From positions 1-64,000 of the forward strand of contig NZ_RPHB01000006.1 of assembly GCF_019343195.1 (NCBI RefSeq): a DNA stretch of 64,000 nt. Reading direction: 5' to 3'. Below are positions 35,725 to 44,009 of this stretch, one piece after another. Each line of letters opens with the position of its first letter. Position 1 is the stretch's first letter. This DNA comes from Arthrospiribacter ruber (lineage in GTDB: Bacteria > Bacteroidota > Bacteroidia > Cytophagales > Cyclobacteriaceae). The position numbers and the translations under genes are program-made. The notes below the pieces were generated by a model that saw nothing but the letters and a program-made list of their open reading frames with translations, was not told where the DNA came from and did not search any database.

Positions 35725-36507
35725 CTATCCTTTCCTCAGTAATATCATCAAAGGATTGGTCTTTCTATTGATAAAAGCATGATAAGATGCCGAAATAGCC
35801 AAAATTCCCGCAAATGCAAAAGCCACATAAGCTACTGAATTTTCATTATCAAGTTGTTTTGAAGCAATAGCGACAAAAGCCCACACTCCTACCCCAGCCG
35901 CTTCCCGCATATTTCTTGAAAAAGTCAAAAACAGATAGATCCCAGTTGCTATACCTAAAATCAAAACGGTCCAGAATACCTCATTTTCGAAAAATCCCAA
36001 CTGATAAAGAAAAACCGAACTGTTGACTACTGAGGCGACAACGATCCATCCAGTATAAATGCAGATTGGCCACCATACAAAGGCAATGATATCCAATGGC
36101 GCATCCCAGATTTCAAGCTTAAGCCTAAAGACCAATACCATCAGACAGCCCAGCAAGGCAAAAATAACAAGTACAGAAGTACCTATCATTTCAGAAGTCC
36201 ACACAATGATCCAGAGTCCATTAAAAATATTTGACAGGCCAAACCATACAGAGGAAGGCAACAATGACCTTTCTCCCTGACCTTTAAAATAAGTAATCCA
36301 TTGGTAAACCAAAAACCCAAAAAGTAAGAAGTAAATCAAAGCCCAAATGGAAAAGGCATATCCGGCTGGAGTTATAAGCGTGTCATATTGCCTACTGATC
36401 TCACCTACCGATTGTCTATCTCCCACACCGGCACCATACAGGTAATTTAAATAAAGGGTTAAAGCAAATGTAAGGGTATTGAAAATCAACAGGGAAATAT
36501 TCTTCAT
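35725..36507 (-). CDS. TspO/MBR-related tryptophan-rich membrane protein
   Basis: This 260-residue integral membrane protein has about seven hydrophobic segments. The segment ITPAGYAFSIWALIY (about 45-60) is the hallmark of the tryptophan-rich sensory (TspO/MBR-like) family. It is about 100 residues longer than the classical five-helix TspO, which fits the long-form bacterial group. Suggested roles of the family are tetrapyrrole or lipid binding; nothing in the context narrows this. It is monocistronic. Confidence 0.75.
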   Translation of the reverse strand: MKNISLLIFNTLTFALTLYLNYLYGAGVGDRQSVGEISRQYDTLITPAGYAFSIWALIYFLLFGFLVYQWITYFKGQGERSLLPSSVWFGLSNIFNGLWIIVWTSEMIGTSVLVIFALLGCLMVLVFRLKLEIWDAPLDIIAFVWWPICIYTGWIVVASVVNSSVFLYQLGFFENEVFWTVLILGIATGIYLFLTFSRNMREAAGVGVWAFVAIASKQLDNENSVAYVAFAFAGILAISASYHAFINRKTNPLMILLRKG

Positions 36508-36696
36508 AAGTGTAATGCTTTAAGGTATAAATGAAAAATGCTTTGAATTGTTTGAACAAAATAGTTTGGTTAAAGGGATTTAGATTTAGTGAACCGTTTC
36601 GTAAAGACCTAATGCTTTTTTAAAAAACCAGGACCATAAAAAAGATTTTTGATCCAAACTCTGCTTTTTTTTAATAAATTATAAAAAAATTAAAGC

Positions 36697-38028
36697 ATGA
36701 AAAATACCATTTATTTGTCATTGTTTTTCACCTTCATTTTCACCGCCAATAGTCCGGAGTCATGGGGCCAATCCAATAAAGTGATTTTTCAAAATGTAAG
36801 GATTGTGGATGTCCAAAGTGGAAAGCTAGGCGAACCAACAAGCGTAAGCGTAGAAGGAAACAAAATACAATCCATAAACACCGGCATCACCAACACATCA
36901 GATGCACTTGTCATAGATGGTTCGGGAAAAACACTTATGCCAGGCCTGATAGATGTACATGTCCATATGGCATTTGGAGCACTGACCATGCGGGAAATGA
37001 TGTCACCAATGCTTTCTGAAGGAGTGATCATGGAGAAGGTTGGCGGCAATGCAGAAAGGATGCTGATGCGAGGCTTTACCTCTGTAAGAGATGCGGGCGG
37101 CCCTATCTTTCCTTTGAAAATGGGAATAGATGCGGGTAAACTGACAGGTCCAAGAATTTGGCCCTCGGGAGCTACGATTTCGCAGACAGCCGGACATGGA
37201 GACTTCAGAACGCCCGACGAAAAGTCGAGAAGGTTCTTCGGTGAGCCTTCAAGGGCTGAACGTTTCAATGCTACTTTTATTGCAGATGGGCGTGATGAAG
37301 TTTTGACAGCAACAAGAGAAAACCTGCGCTTTGGTGCCAGTCAGATCAAGCTGATGGCAGGTGGGGGGACTTCTTCTGCTTACGATCCTGTAGATGTGAC
37401 CCAATATACCTTTGATGAAATGCGGGCTGCTGTCGAGGCAGCGGAGGATTGGGGGACCTACGTGATGGTACATGCCTACACACCTAGAGCCGTGCAGAGG
37501 GCTATCAAAGCTGGTGTCAAATGCGTGGAACATGGACAGATGCTGGATCAGAAGACTTTAAGATTGATGAAAAGAAAAGGGGTGTGGTTGAGTACACAAA
37601 ACCTTGTGGAGAGTACGCCTGACATGGATCCACAAAGAGTAGAAAAACGTAAGCCTGTGATTGAAGGACAGGCGCAACTTTGGCCTATGGCCAAAAAGAT
37701 GAAATTGAAGATCGCTTGGGGGACAGATTTTTTGTTCGAACCAGAGCTGAACGAACAGCAGAACTCCTATATTCTACGCCTTCAGCAGTGGTTCAGTAAT
37801 GCCGAGATTCTCAAGATGGTCACAGCTGACAATGCTGAGTTGCTACAGCTTTCGGGGCTAAGAAGTCCCTATCCCGGCAAATTGGGTGTGGTGGAAGAAG
37901 GTGCATTGGCAGATTTGATTTTAGTGGATGGTGACCCTTTGGCTGACCTTTCATTGATTGCCAATCCTGCCGAAAAGTTTGTGGTGATTATGAAGGATGG
38001 GAAGATTTATAAAAATTTGGTGGAGTAA
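36697..38028 (+). CDS. Exported metal-dependent amidohydrolase
   Basis: This 443-residue amidohydrolase has a signal peptide (1-25). The binuclear metal site is complete: HVH (in GLIDVHVHMAF), the candidate carboxylated lysine in ASQIKLMAGGG, MVHAYT, KCVEHG and AWGTDF. The C-terminal beta domain (ADLILVDGDPLADL) is normal. The sequence type is close to imidazolonepropionase-like and Xaa-Pro dipeptidase-like exported enzymes. The substrate, probably a cyclic amide or a dipeptide, is not identifiable. It is monocistronic. Confidence 0.9.
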   Translation: MKNTIYLSLFFTFIFTANSPESWGQSNKVIFQNVRIVDVQSGKLGEPTSVSVEGNKIQSINTGITNTSDALVIDGSGKTLMPGLIDVHVHMAFGALTMREMMSPMLSEGVIMEKVGGNAERMLMRGFTSVRDAGGPIFPLKMGIDAGKLTGPRIWPSGATISQTAGHGDFRTPDEKSRRFFGEPSRAERFNATFIADGRDEVLTATRENLRFGASQIKLMAGGGTSSAYDPVDVTQYTFDEMRAAVEAAEDWGTYVMVHAYTPRAVQRAIKAGVKCVEHGQMLDQKTLRLMKRKGVWLSTQNLVESTPDMDPQRVEKRKPVIEGQAQLWPMAKKMKLKIAWGTDFLFEPELNEQQNSYILRLQQWFSNAEILKMVTADNAELLQLSGLRSPYPGKLGVVEEGALADLILVDGDPLADLSLIANPAEKFVVIMKDGKIYKNLVE

Positions 38029-38052
38029 GCGGCTGGTATATTTCCTTCACTG

Positions 38053-38664
38053 CTAATGTTGTAAATTCTCGAATACTTCGGTAAGATCAAGTTCAAAACC
38101 AGCTACAGCATTGGACTTTACTATGTCACCTATGGTAAATAGTCGTGAAGCTATATACTTTTCATTGACCAAGGTGTAGATCAACAAAGTACATTCATTG
38201 GGATGAATTACCCAGTATTCTTTCACGCCTGATTCTTCGTACACTTCATATTTATTTTGAAGTTCTTTTTTGTTGTTTCCCGGAGATAGGATCTCTACGA
38301 CTAGGTCGGGTGCGCCGATACATCCTAGTTCATCTAATTTATCAGGATCACATACCACGCAGATATCTGGCTGAACAACCGTATCAATGTCTTCGTGTTT
38401 TTTTGACTTCACAGGGAGCCTTACATCGAAAGGAGCAGCAAAAACTTCACATTTATTCCCCTTTAAAAAATTAAAAAGCTCATTCGATATTTTTAAAGAT
38501 AACCTCTGATGGTTGACTCTAGGAGCTGCTGCCTGTTTGAACACCTTACCTTTGATCAACTCGACCATTTCTTCCATCTGCCAAGTCAGGTAATCCGCAT
38601 AGGTATAGTGGCCATACGCCGAGGCTGGCTCTTCTACTCTGTTTTTTAAATCATCCTTTTCCAT
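38053..38664 (-). CDS. Uma2 family (DUF820) PD-(D/E)XK nuclease-like protein
   Basis: This 203-residue protein belongs to the Uma2/DUF820 family, which has a restriction-endonuclease-like fold. Visible are the VVQPDICVV strand, the PDLVVEILSPGNNKKELQNKYEVYEESGVKEYWVI core with the acid-x-glutamate pattern, and the downstream lysine. Members are common and often multicopy in some bacteria, and their biological role is not settled. It lies next to the REP/transposase region, which suggests an accessory stretch. Confidence 0.88.
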   Translation of the reverse strand: MEKDDLKNRVEEPASAYGHYTYADYLTWQMEEMVELIKGKVFKQAAAPRVNHQRLSLKISNELFNFLKGNKCEVFAAPFDVRLPVKSKKHEDIDTVVQPDICVVCDPDKLDELGCIGAPDLVVEILSPGNNKKELQNKYEVYEESGVKEYWVIHPNECTLLIYTLVNEKYIASRLFTIGDIVKSNAVAGFELDLTEVFENLQH

Positions 38665-38731
38665 AAAATAAATTTACTCGTTTTGAAACAGAAATGAAAG
38701 ACTCTAATTCCCAGTCCCTATTTCTCTCAAT

Positions 38732-38780
38732 GTTTCAAGACTTTGTCTTGGACCTGTTACTACGACAGTCTTCAGACTGT
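38732..38780. repeat. REP-like repeat, copy 1
   Basis: This 49-base segment contains CAAGACTTTGTCTTG and CAGTCTTCAGACTG, two short palindromes. It matches the copy at 39475-39522 closely. It lies on the downstream side of the dead REP-associated transposase. Confidence 0.7.
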
Positions 38781-38795
38781 GGTTTCTAATAATCC

Positions 38796-38811
38796 ATTCG
38801 CCGCGGCGAAT
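38796..38811. repeat. 16-bp GC-rich perfect palindrome
   Basis: ATTCGCCGCGGCGAAT is a perfect palindrome in otherwise AT-rich sequence, 21 bases before the transposase relic's stop codon. It may be part of the REP unit or a site of its own. Confidence 0.7.
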
Positions 38812-38832
38812 TGAATCACTCCACCTTAGTGC

Positions 38833-39387
38833 TTACTCCACCAAAATCACATCTATTAATCTATCAGGAAGCACTGCATAATTTGCAGCACTGCTGTACA
38901 GATATTCTTCAGGCGAAAGTACGATTCCCGCTTCTACTGGGTTATAGTGGATATAGTTTAGACACCTTAGTAGCTTGTTATTAGTGTTCAGTTCTATAGG
39001 ATGACTGTGTTGCTGCCATACTTGAAAGCTTTTATTGTTGGGGTTGAATTTACCTGCTTTACTAAAATGCCAGAGCAAAAAATCTTTTCTGCTTTCCTAG
39101 GAATTCATTTGGATTTCTTCGATGATTTTTACTGAAGTGAATTTCTTGATATCTCTTATGATTCCTTCCAGAGGTTGTTCGCCACTTCTACCGGTAATAA
39201 AGTGTGCATGGGAAGACATAATGCAATAAGCACATAGATCTAAACCTTTGTTCTGCTGACAGTAACGCAATGAATCTATTAAAATGTCTCTGTAAACCCG
39301 TCATGTGAATAAATCTATCCATTCAACGATAGTAAAAGTCACAAAGTAAAGTTTTTCCTGATCTCTGATTTTGTATTTTCTGCTCAT
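38833..39387 (-). pseudogene. REP-associated tyrosine transposase (RAYT), two nonsense codons
   Basis: Reading from ATG 39387, one frame of 184 codons gives a complete REP-associated tyrosine transposase of the IS200/IS605 (Y1) superfamily. The start is MSRKYKIRDQEKLYFVTFTIV, the metal-binding SSHAHFI lies in the middle, and the catalytic tyrosine region is YIHYNPVEAG. The frame is intact except for two in-frame stops: TGA at 39303-39301 (codon 29) and TAG at 39099-39097 (codon 97). The first H of the usual HxH is kept. Related elements (REP-like palindromes) flank it on both sides. It is therefore a nonfunctional relic, and only an 81-residue C-terminal piece remains open. Confidence 0.88.
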
Positions 39388-39474
39388 GGATAAAAGTTTT
39401 GATTGAAAAATGTAAATTAATTTCGTTCTTTCTACTTAGATAATCAATGGTGTTAGTTGATTTTTTTAGGGATT

Positions 39475-39577
39475 GGTTCAAGACTTAGTCTTGGACCAAC
39501 TTTACGACAGTCTTCAGACTGTCCCTGTGCAGTCTGAAGACTGCAATAGTCATGGTTCAAGCCTTCAGACTTGAACC
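39475..39577. repeat. REP-like repeat cluster, copy 2
   Basis: Segment 39475-39522 repeats the arrangement of copy 1. CAGTCTTCAGACTG (39508-39521) has an exact inverted copy, CAGTCTGAAGACTG, at 39530-39543. A further hairpin, GGTTCAAG/CTTGAACC, lies at 39554-39561 and 39570-39577. The set forms a BIME-like cluster upstream of the transposase relic. Confidence 0.75.
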
Positions 39578-39606
39578 AAGCACGGCTTGAACCAATTATC
39601 CACATT

Positions 39607-42555
39607 TCAATCACCCGCATTCCAATACGCCATCCTTTCGCAACGCTCCACCTCAATGCTATAAAAATCAAATTCCTGTGTCACCTTACCTCGGATCAGG
39701 TAGATACCACGGCCTTTGAAGGGGTGTTTTTTGACCACAGGAGGAAAATGTACGGTGTCTATCCAGTCTCCCTCCCGGTCGACAAAGGTGCCGAAGTTCA
39801 TCACATCGCCCTTCACCGTACGGGTGTATTTGATCGTAACGAGATAACCGATAATCTGTACTTGTTTGCCCAAGTACTGCTTCAAATCCCTTGCCTTGAT
39901 GCTAGGTACCGTCTGATCCTTGACCAGATGAAAAGGAGAGTCTAAAGGAAACTCCAGGATATCGATCTGATCTACGATCTCTTGCCTCAGATCAGCCTCC
40001 TCAAGCTCAGGAACCTCCAATTCCCGAAATCCGGCCTGTCGGAAGAGCTCGTTGCCTGTAGCTACCGACTTGCGCTTGTTCAGGATAAAGTGCGCCTCCC
40101 AAAGCAATTCCTGCTTGCTCTTGCCCGTAAAGCGAAAACAACCAATGCGGATCAGAATCAGGGCTTGCTCCAAGCTGATGTCTACCCTAGCGATAAAGTC
40201 TGACAAGCCCGCAAACAAACCATTGGTTCTCCTCTCGCTGAGAATTTTTTCAATGCTGGCTTTTTCCAAATATTTCAGATGAACAAAACCAAGGTATACA
40301 GTTTTCCCTTTGATATTCGTCAGATGATCGCTCTCGTTGATATGCGGAGCCTGGATATCTGCCCCGTTCATGCGAAGTTCGTGGATGTAGAATTCCGTAT
40401 GGTAAAATCCCCCGAAGTTATTGATCACCCCCACCATAAACTCCAGCGGGAAGTAGGCTTTCAGGTACAGACTCTGATAACTCTCCACTGCAAAGGATGC
40501 AGAATGTCCCTTGGCAAAAGAATAGCCCGCAAAACTCTCAATCTGATACCAGACTTCTTTGGTGATTTTCGGGTCTCTTCCCAATTTTTCACAATTCAGA
40601 AAAAACTGATCTTTTACCCGCTGGAATTCATCTTTGGAGCGGGACTTCCCGCTCATGCCCCGTCGCAGAATATCTGCTTCCGATAGGCTGAGTTGGGCAA
40701 AGTAATGCGCCACCTTGATCACGTCCTCCTGATAGACCATGATGCCATAGGTCTCGGGCATGATGTCCATCATCACGGGATGGGCTTGCTTGCGCCGCTC
40801 TTCATTCACATGTCTCAGGATGTATTCCCGCATCATTCCTGAGCGGGCCACTCCAGGACGGATGATAGAGCTAGCGGCAACAAGCTCAAGATACTCTTCC
40901 GCTTTCATCTTGGCCAGCAGCATGCGCATGGCCGGAGACTCTACGTAAAAGGCCCCAATGGTGTGTCCTGTTCGGAGCAGTTCCTTGATTTTGGGGTCTT
41001 TCTTGAATTGCTCTACCTGTCGGATATCAACTTGTATCCCTTGATTCTGATAGATGATCTCTAAGCTGCTTTTGATGTGGCCAAGTCCACGTTGGGATAA
41101 AATATCAAACTTATGCAGCCCGATATCCTCCGCTGTATGCATATCAATATGTGCTAGTGGAAATCCCTTCGGGGGCATTTCAGTGGCAGTATAGTAATGA
41201 ATGGGTTTGTGGGAAATCAATATCCCGCAGGCATGGATGGTCAGGTGTGAAGGCATCCCGTGCAATACCTGACTGTACTTGAGAATCAGCTTCCCGTATT
41301 GATCGGGAATATGATTAGGCTTGTCGGCATGGTAGATCAGCGATTCGATCTCAGTTTTGGGCAATCCAAATACTTTCCCCAATTCCCGCAACATGGAATT
41401 GGCCTGAAAGGTGCTGTAAGAGCCTAGCAATGCCACATGCTCTTGCCCTTCCTTGTTGTATTTTTCAAAAATGTACTTCGTTACTTCATCCCGGTCTGTC
41501 CAGCTGAAGTCGATATCGAAGTCTGGCGGATTTTCCCGATACAAGTTGATAAAGCGCTCAAAATACAAGTCCAGCTCAATGGGGTCCACGTCTGTGATAC
41601 CCAGGCAGTAAGCCACGATGCTATTGGCACCACTGCCACGGCCTACATGGTAGTAGTTACGTTGCTGGGCAAAGCTGACGATATCATAATTGATCAGAAA
41701 GTAGGAGACAAAGCCCTTCTGTTGGATAAGCTCCAGTTCTTTTTCCAGCCGCTTGCTGATTTCCTGCGTGAGATCTGGATAGCGATTGATTGCACCTTTG
41801 AAAGTTTCCTGTCTCAGGTAATCAAAATCCTCCCAGTCTGAGCCCAAGATGTCCCGCTTGTTTTTGACTGCTTGGAAATAGAAGGAAAATTGGCAGGCTT
41901 CCAGCAAGCGCTGAGAATTGTACAAGAGATAGCTATGACCTTCGCAGCGCGCCACCATATCCGCATAGGAATAGAGTTGATCGCTGATGTCTCCCTGTTC
42001 CTCAAGTTCGAGCTTGCTGAGCAGGGTGTTTTTGTCCACTGCCCGCAGGAGGCGATGGGCATTGAAGCCAATCTTGGAAGAGAAGCTGACAGGTTGTAGC
42101 AGTACCAGTTTATCCTTGTACCGGTACCAAGGGGACTTGAGCAGGCGATTGAGCTGGTAGGGATGGATGCCGATGAATTCATTTTCCCGTAGGGAGAATA
42201 CTTTTTCCCTAAATGGATACACGACAAAGCTATGTTGAAAAGCAGGAGCTTGAGTGTCAAACTCTAGCCCTTTGGTCCGTCTATGGGAAAGGTGGCGATT
42301 GAGTTCGTAGAAGCCTTCCTGATTTTTGGCCAGTCCTATATACTGCTGCTTGACCCCATTGCGGAAGTCAATCCCAATTACAGGATGTATGCCATTCTTC
42401 TGTGCTTCACGGATAAACGGGAACACCCCAGCCACAGAGTTGATATCTGTCAAGGCCAGCGCATCCAGTTTTTTGCTTTTGGCCTCGAAGACCAGTTCTT
42501 CGATCGAGAGCGTGCCGTATTTGAAGCTGTAGTAAGAGTGGCAATTGATAAACAT
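39607..42555 (-). CDS. Short C-family DNA polymerase III alpha (ImuC/DnaE2-like)
   Basis: This protein of about 982 residues is a C-family polymerase. The N-terminal PHP domain is degenerate: NCHSYYSFKYGTLS replaces the usual HxH. The polymerase core has the paired catalytic aspartates in PPDFDIDFS and the third in HKFDILSQRG. Finger and little-finger motifs follow, with an OB domain at the C-terminus. It is about 180 residues shorter than replicative DnaE, like the error-prone ImuC/DnaE2 of mutagenesis cassettes. The frame continues to 42669, but the family N-terminus begins at ATG 42555. The usual partners imuA and imuB are not adjacent: upstream is a divergent ATPase, downstream is the REP region. 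A perfect dyad lies upstream at 42649-42671. Confidence 0.9.
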   Translation of the reverse strand: MFINCHSYYSFKYGTLSIEELVFEAKSKKLDALALTDINSVAGVFPFIREAQKNGIHPVIGIDFRNGVKQQYIGLAKNQEGFYELNRHLSHRRTKGLEFDTQAPAFQHSFVVYPFREKVFSLRENEFIGIHPYQLNRLLKSPWYRYKDKLVLLQPVSFSSKIGFNAHRLLRAVDKNTLLSKLELEEQGDISDQLYSYADMVARCEGHSYLLYNSQRLLEACQFSFYFQAVKNKRDILGSDWEDFDYLRQETFKGAINRYPDLTQEISKRLEKELELIQQKGFVSYFLINYDIVSFAQQRNYYHVGRGSGANSIVAYCLGITDVDPIELDLYFERFINLYRENPPDFDIDFSWTDRDEVTKYIFEKYNKEGQEHVALLGSYSTFQANSMLRELGKVFGLPKTEIESLIYHADKPNHIPDQYGKLILKYSQVLHGMPSHLTIHACGILISHKPIHYYTATEMPPKGFPLAHIDMHTAEDIGLHKFDILSQRGLGHIKSSLEIIYQNQGIQVDIRQVEQFKKDPKIKELLRTGHTIGAFYVESPAMRMLLAKMKAEEYLELVAASSIIRPGVARSGMMREYILRHVNEERRKQAHPVMMDIMPETYGIMVYQEDVIKVAHYFAQLSLSEADILRRGMSGKSRSKDEFQRVKDQFFLNCEKLGRDPKITKEVWYQIESFAGYSFAKGHSASFAVESYQSLYLKAYFPLEFMVGVINNFGGFYHTEFYIHELRMNGADIQAPHINESDHLTNIKGKTVYLGFVHLKYLEKASIEKILSERRTNGLFAGLSDFIARVDISLEQALILIRIGCFRFTGKSKQELLWEAHFILNKRKSVATGNELFRQAGFRELEVPELEEADLRQEIVDQIDILEFPLDSPFHLVKDQTVPSIKARDLKQYLGKQVQIIGYLVTIKYTRTVKGDVMNFGTFVDREGDWIDTVHFPPVVKKHPFKGRGIYLIRGKVTQEFDFYSIEVERCERMAYWNAGD

Positions 42556-42648
42556 ATACTTGGTGAAATATGCCTCCCCTTGGTCAGGGAAATAATTGGA
42601 TATATACTGCGTGACATAAGCGAAGCGATATATCTTGGTATTTTCTAC

Positions 42649-42671
42649 AAATGTTAATAAAATTAACATTT
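42649..42671. promoter_or_regulatory. Operator-like dyad upstream of the ImuC-like gene
   Basis: AAATGTTAAT (42649-42658) and ATTAACATTT (42662-42671) are exact inverted copies around a 3-base spacer. The dyad lies about 95 bases before the chosen start codon and could be a repressor site. The sequence is AT-rich, so chance pairing is not excluded, but ten perfect pairs are notable. Confidence 0.55.
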
Positions 42672-42769
42672 ATATGTTTATAATTTAAACAAAAAGGATT
42701 TCAAAAGTCAAAGGGAACCGGGAAAATCTTTTTGAGGTCAACAAAACCGAAAAAATAAATGTTTTTTTT

Positions 42770-42813
42770 CGATTACAATCGAATAATTACATAATTATTT
42801 TCGATTACAATCG
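42770..42813. promoter_or_regulatory. Paired operator-like repeats upstream of the ATPase gene
   Basis: CGATTACAATCG occurs at 42770-42781 and again at 42802-42813, each flanked by T and A runs. Each copy is itself a dyad (CGATT-AC-AATCG). The starts are 32 bases apart, three helical turns, so two repressor dimers could bind on the same face. The ATPase -7 box follows 11 bases after the second copy. Confidence 0.65.
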
Positions 42814-42823
42814 AAAAAATGCA

Positions 42824-42831
42824 TATTTTTG
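42824..42831 (+). promoter_or_regulatory. -7 box of the ATPase gene
   Basis: TATTTTTG (42824-42831) matches TAnnTTTG and lies 18 bases before ATG 42850. No TTG is found at the right distance upstream; the space is taken by the operator-like repeat. Confidence 0.5.
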
Positions 42832-42849
42832 TAAGTAATTAGATTGGAA

Positions 42850-43974
42850 ATGATCAAGAGAATCTTAGAAGGAGAACTTAAAAGCCGGCTAAATCAAGGG
42901 AAAGTTTTGCTGGTGACTGGGCCTAGGCAGGTTGGGAAGACTACATTACTTAGGCAGTTGATAGAACGAGAGAAATTGAATGCATTATGGCTCAATTGCG
43001 ATAACCCAGATGATAGGTCAGATTTGCAGGAGGTCACAATCACTCAACTCAAAGCTCTGGTAGGAAATCATGCTTTGGTCATCATTGATGAAGCTCAGCG
43101 GGTAAAGAACATAGGACTGACGCTTAAGCTTATTGCGGATGGAATGCCCCATGTGCAAGTGATAGCTTCTGGTTCATCTGCCTTGGATCTGGCAAATGAG
43201 ATCAAAGAGCCACTTACAGGACGGAAAAGAGAGTTGAGCTTATATCCTATTTCTAGCGAGGAAATGATTACTTACAGTTCAGAGAGGGAAGAGAAAAGGA
43301 TGTTGCATACTAGGCTGGTCTATGGATTTTATCCTGAAGTAGTCAAGAACCCAGCGGAAGCAGAAGAGATTCTCGAAGAACTCACTAATAGCTATTTATA
43401 TAAAGATATTCTGACCTTGGATCAGGTGCGTAAGCCAGTCATTTTGCAGAAATTATTGCTTGCTTTAGCTTTGCAATTAGGGTCTGAGGTAACATTTAAT
43501 GAATTGGGGAATACTGTTGGTATTGATAAGGAAACTGCCGAAAAATACATAGACCTGCTTGAGAAGAGTTATGTTATTTTCAAGTTGAACTCCTTTAGTC
43601 GTAATATGCGAAGGGAAATCAAAAAAGGGAAGAAAATTTATTTCTGGGACAATGGAATCCGAAATGCGATCATCAATAATTTCAATTCATTGTCCTTGAG
43701 GAATGATGTTGGAGCACTCTGGGAAAATTTCATTATTTCTGAACGTATGAAGTTTTTGCATTACAATAAGATCAAATCGAATATTTACTTTTGGAGAACC
43801 ACCACAGGAATGGAGATGGATTGGCTGGAAGAGAGGGGAGGTATCATCCATGCTTTTGAGGCCAAATGGAATCCCAAAAGGAGGGCTTCACTTCCGAAGA
43901 GTTTCATAGAAGCATATCCCGGTACAGTGCACCAAGTCGTCAGCCCGGAAAACTACATGAACTTTCTTTTGTGA
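42850..43974 (+). CDS. AAA ATPase with DUF4143 domain
   Basis: This 374-residue protein belongs to the AAA_14/DUF4143 group of STAND-like or DEXX-box ATPases. Walker A is GPRQVGKTT (about 25-33), Walker B is ALVIIDEAQ, and the GSSALDL sensor segment follows. The second half has a winged-helix-like piece and the DUF4143 nuclease-like domain (WENFIISERMKF, then FWRTTTGMEMDWLEERGG with EAKW). This family is widespread, often in many copies, with no settled function. TTG 42844 would add two residues; ATG 42850 is preferred. It is single and divergent from the polymerase gene. Confidence 0.88.
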   Translation: MIKRILEGELKSRLNQGKVLLVTGPRQVGKTTLLRQLIEREKLNALWLNCDNPDDRSDLQEVTITQLKALVGNHALVIIDEAQRVKNIGLTLKLIADGMPHVQVIASGSSALDLANEIKEPLTGRKRELSLYPISSEEMITYSSEREEKRMLHTRLVYGFYPEVVKNPAEAEEILEELTNSYLYKDILTLDQVRKPVILQKLLLALALQLGSEVTFNELGNTVGIDKETAEKYIDLLEKSYVIFKLNSFSRNMRREIKKGKKIYFWDNGIRNAIINNFNSLSLRNDVGALWENFIISERMKFLHYNKIKSNIYFWRTTTGMEMDWLEERGGIIHAFEAKWNPKRRASLPKSFIEAYPGTVHQVVSPENYMNFLL

Positions 43975-44009
43975 TTCACCAAAAGTACGTTTAGCTTTAC
44001 TTTTTGGCC

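Noticed and set aside
39301-39303. TGA in the RAYT read as selenocysteine or programmed readthrough
   Set aside because: A second stop (TAG) follows in the same frame, and this family does not use selenocysteine; decay is simpler.
42556-42669. Upstream extension of the ImuC-like polymerase to ATG 42669
   Set aside because: The added 38 residues are not family-like, and the extension crosses the operator-like dyad; ATG 42555 gives the usual N-terminus.
42770-42813. Repeated 12-mer considered as a CRISPR remnant
   Set aside because: Only two units, 12 bases each, with no spacer-length pattern and no cas genes; an operator pair fits better.
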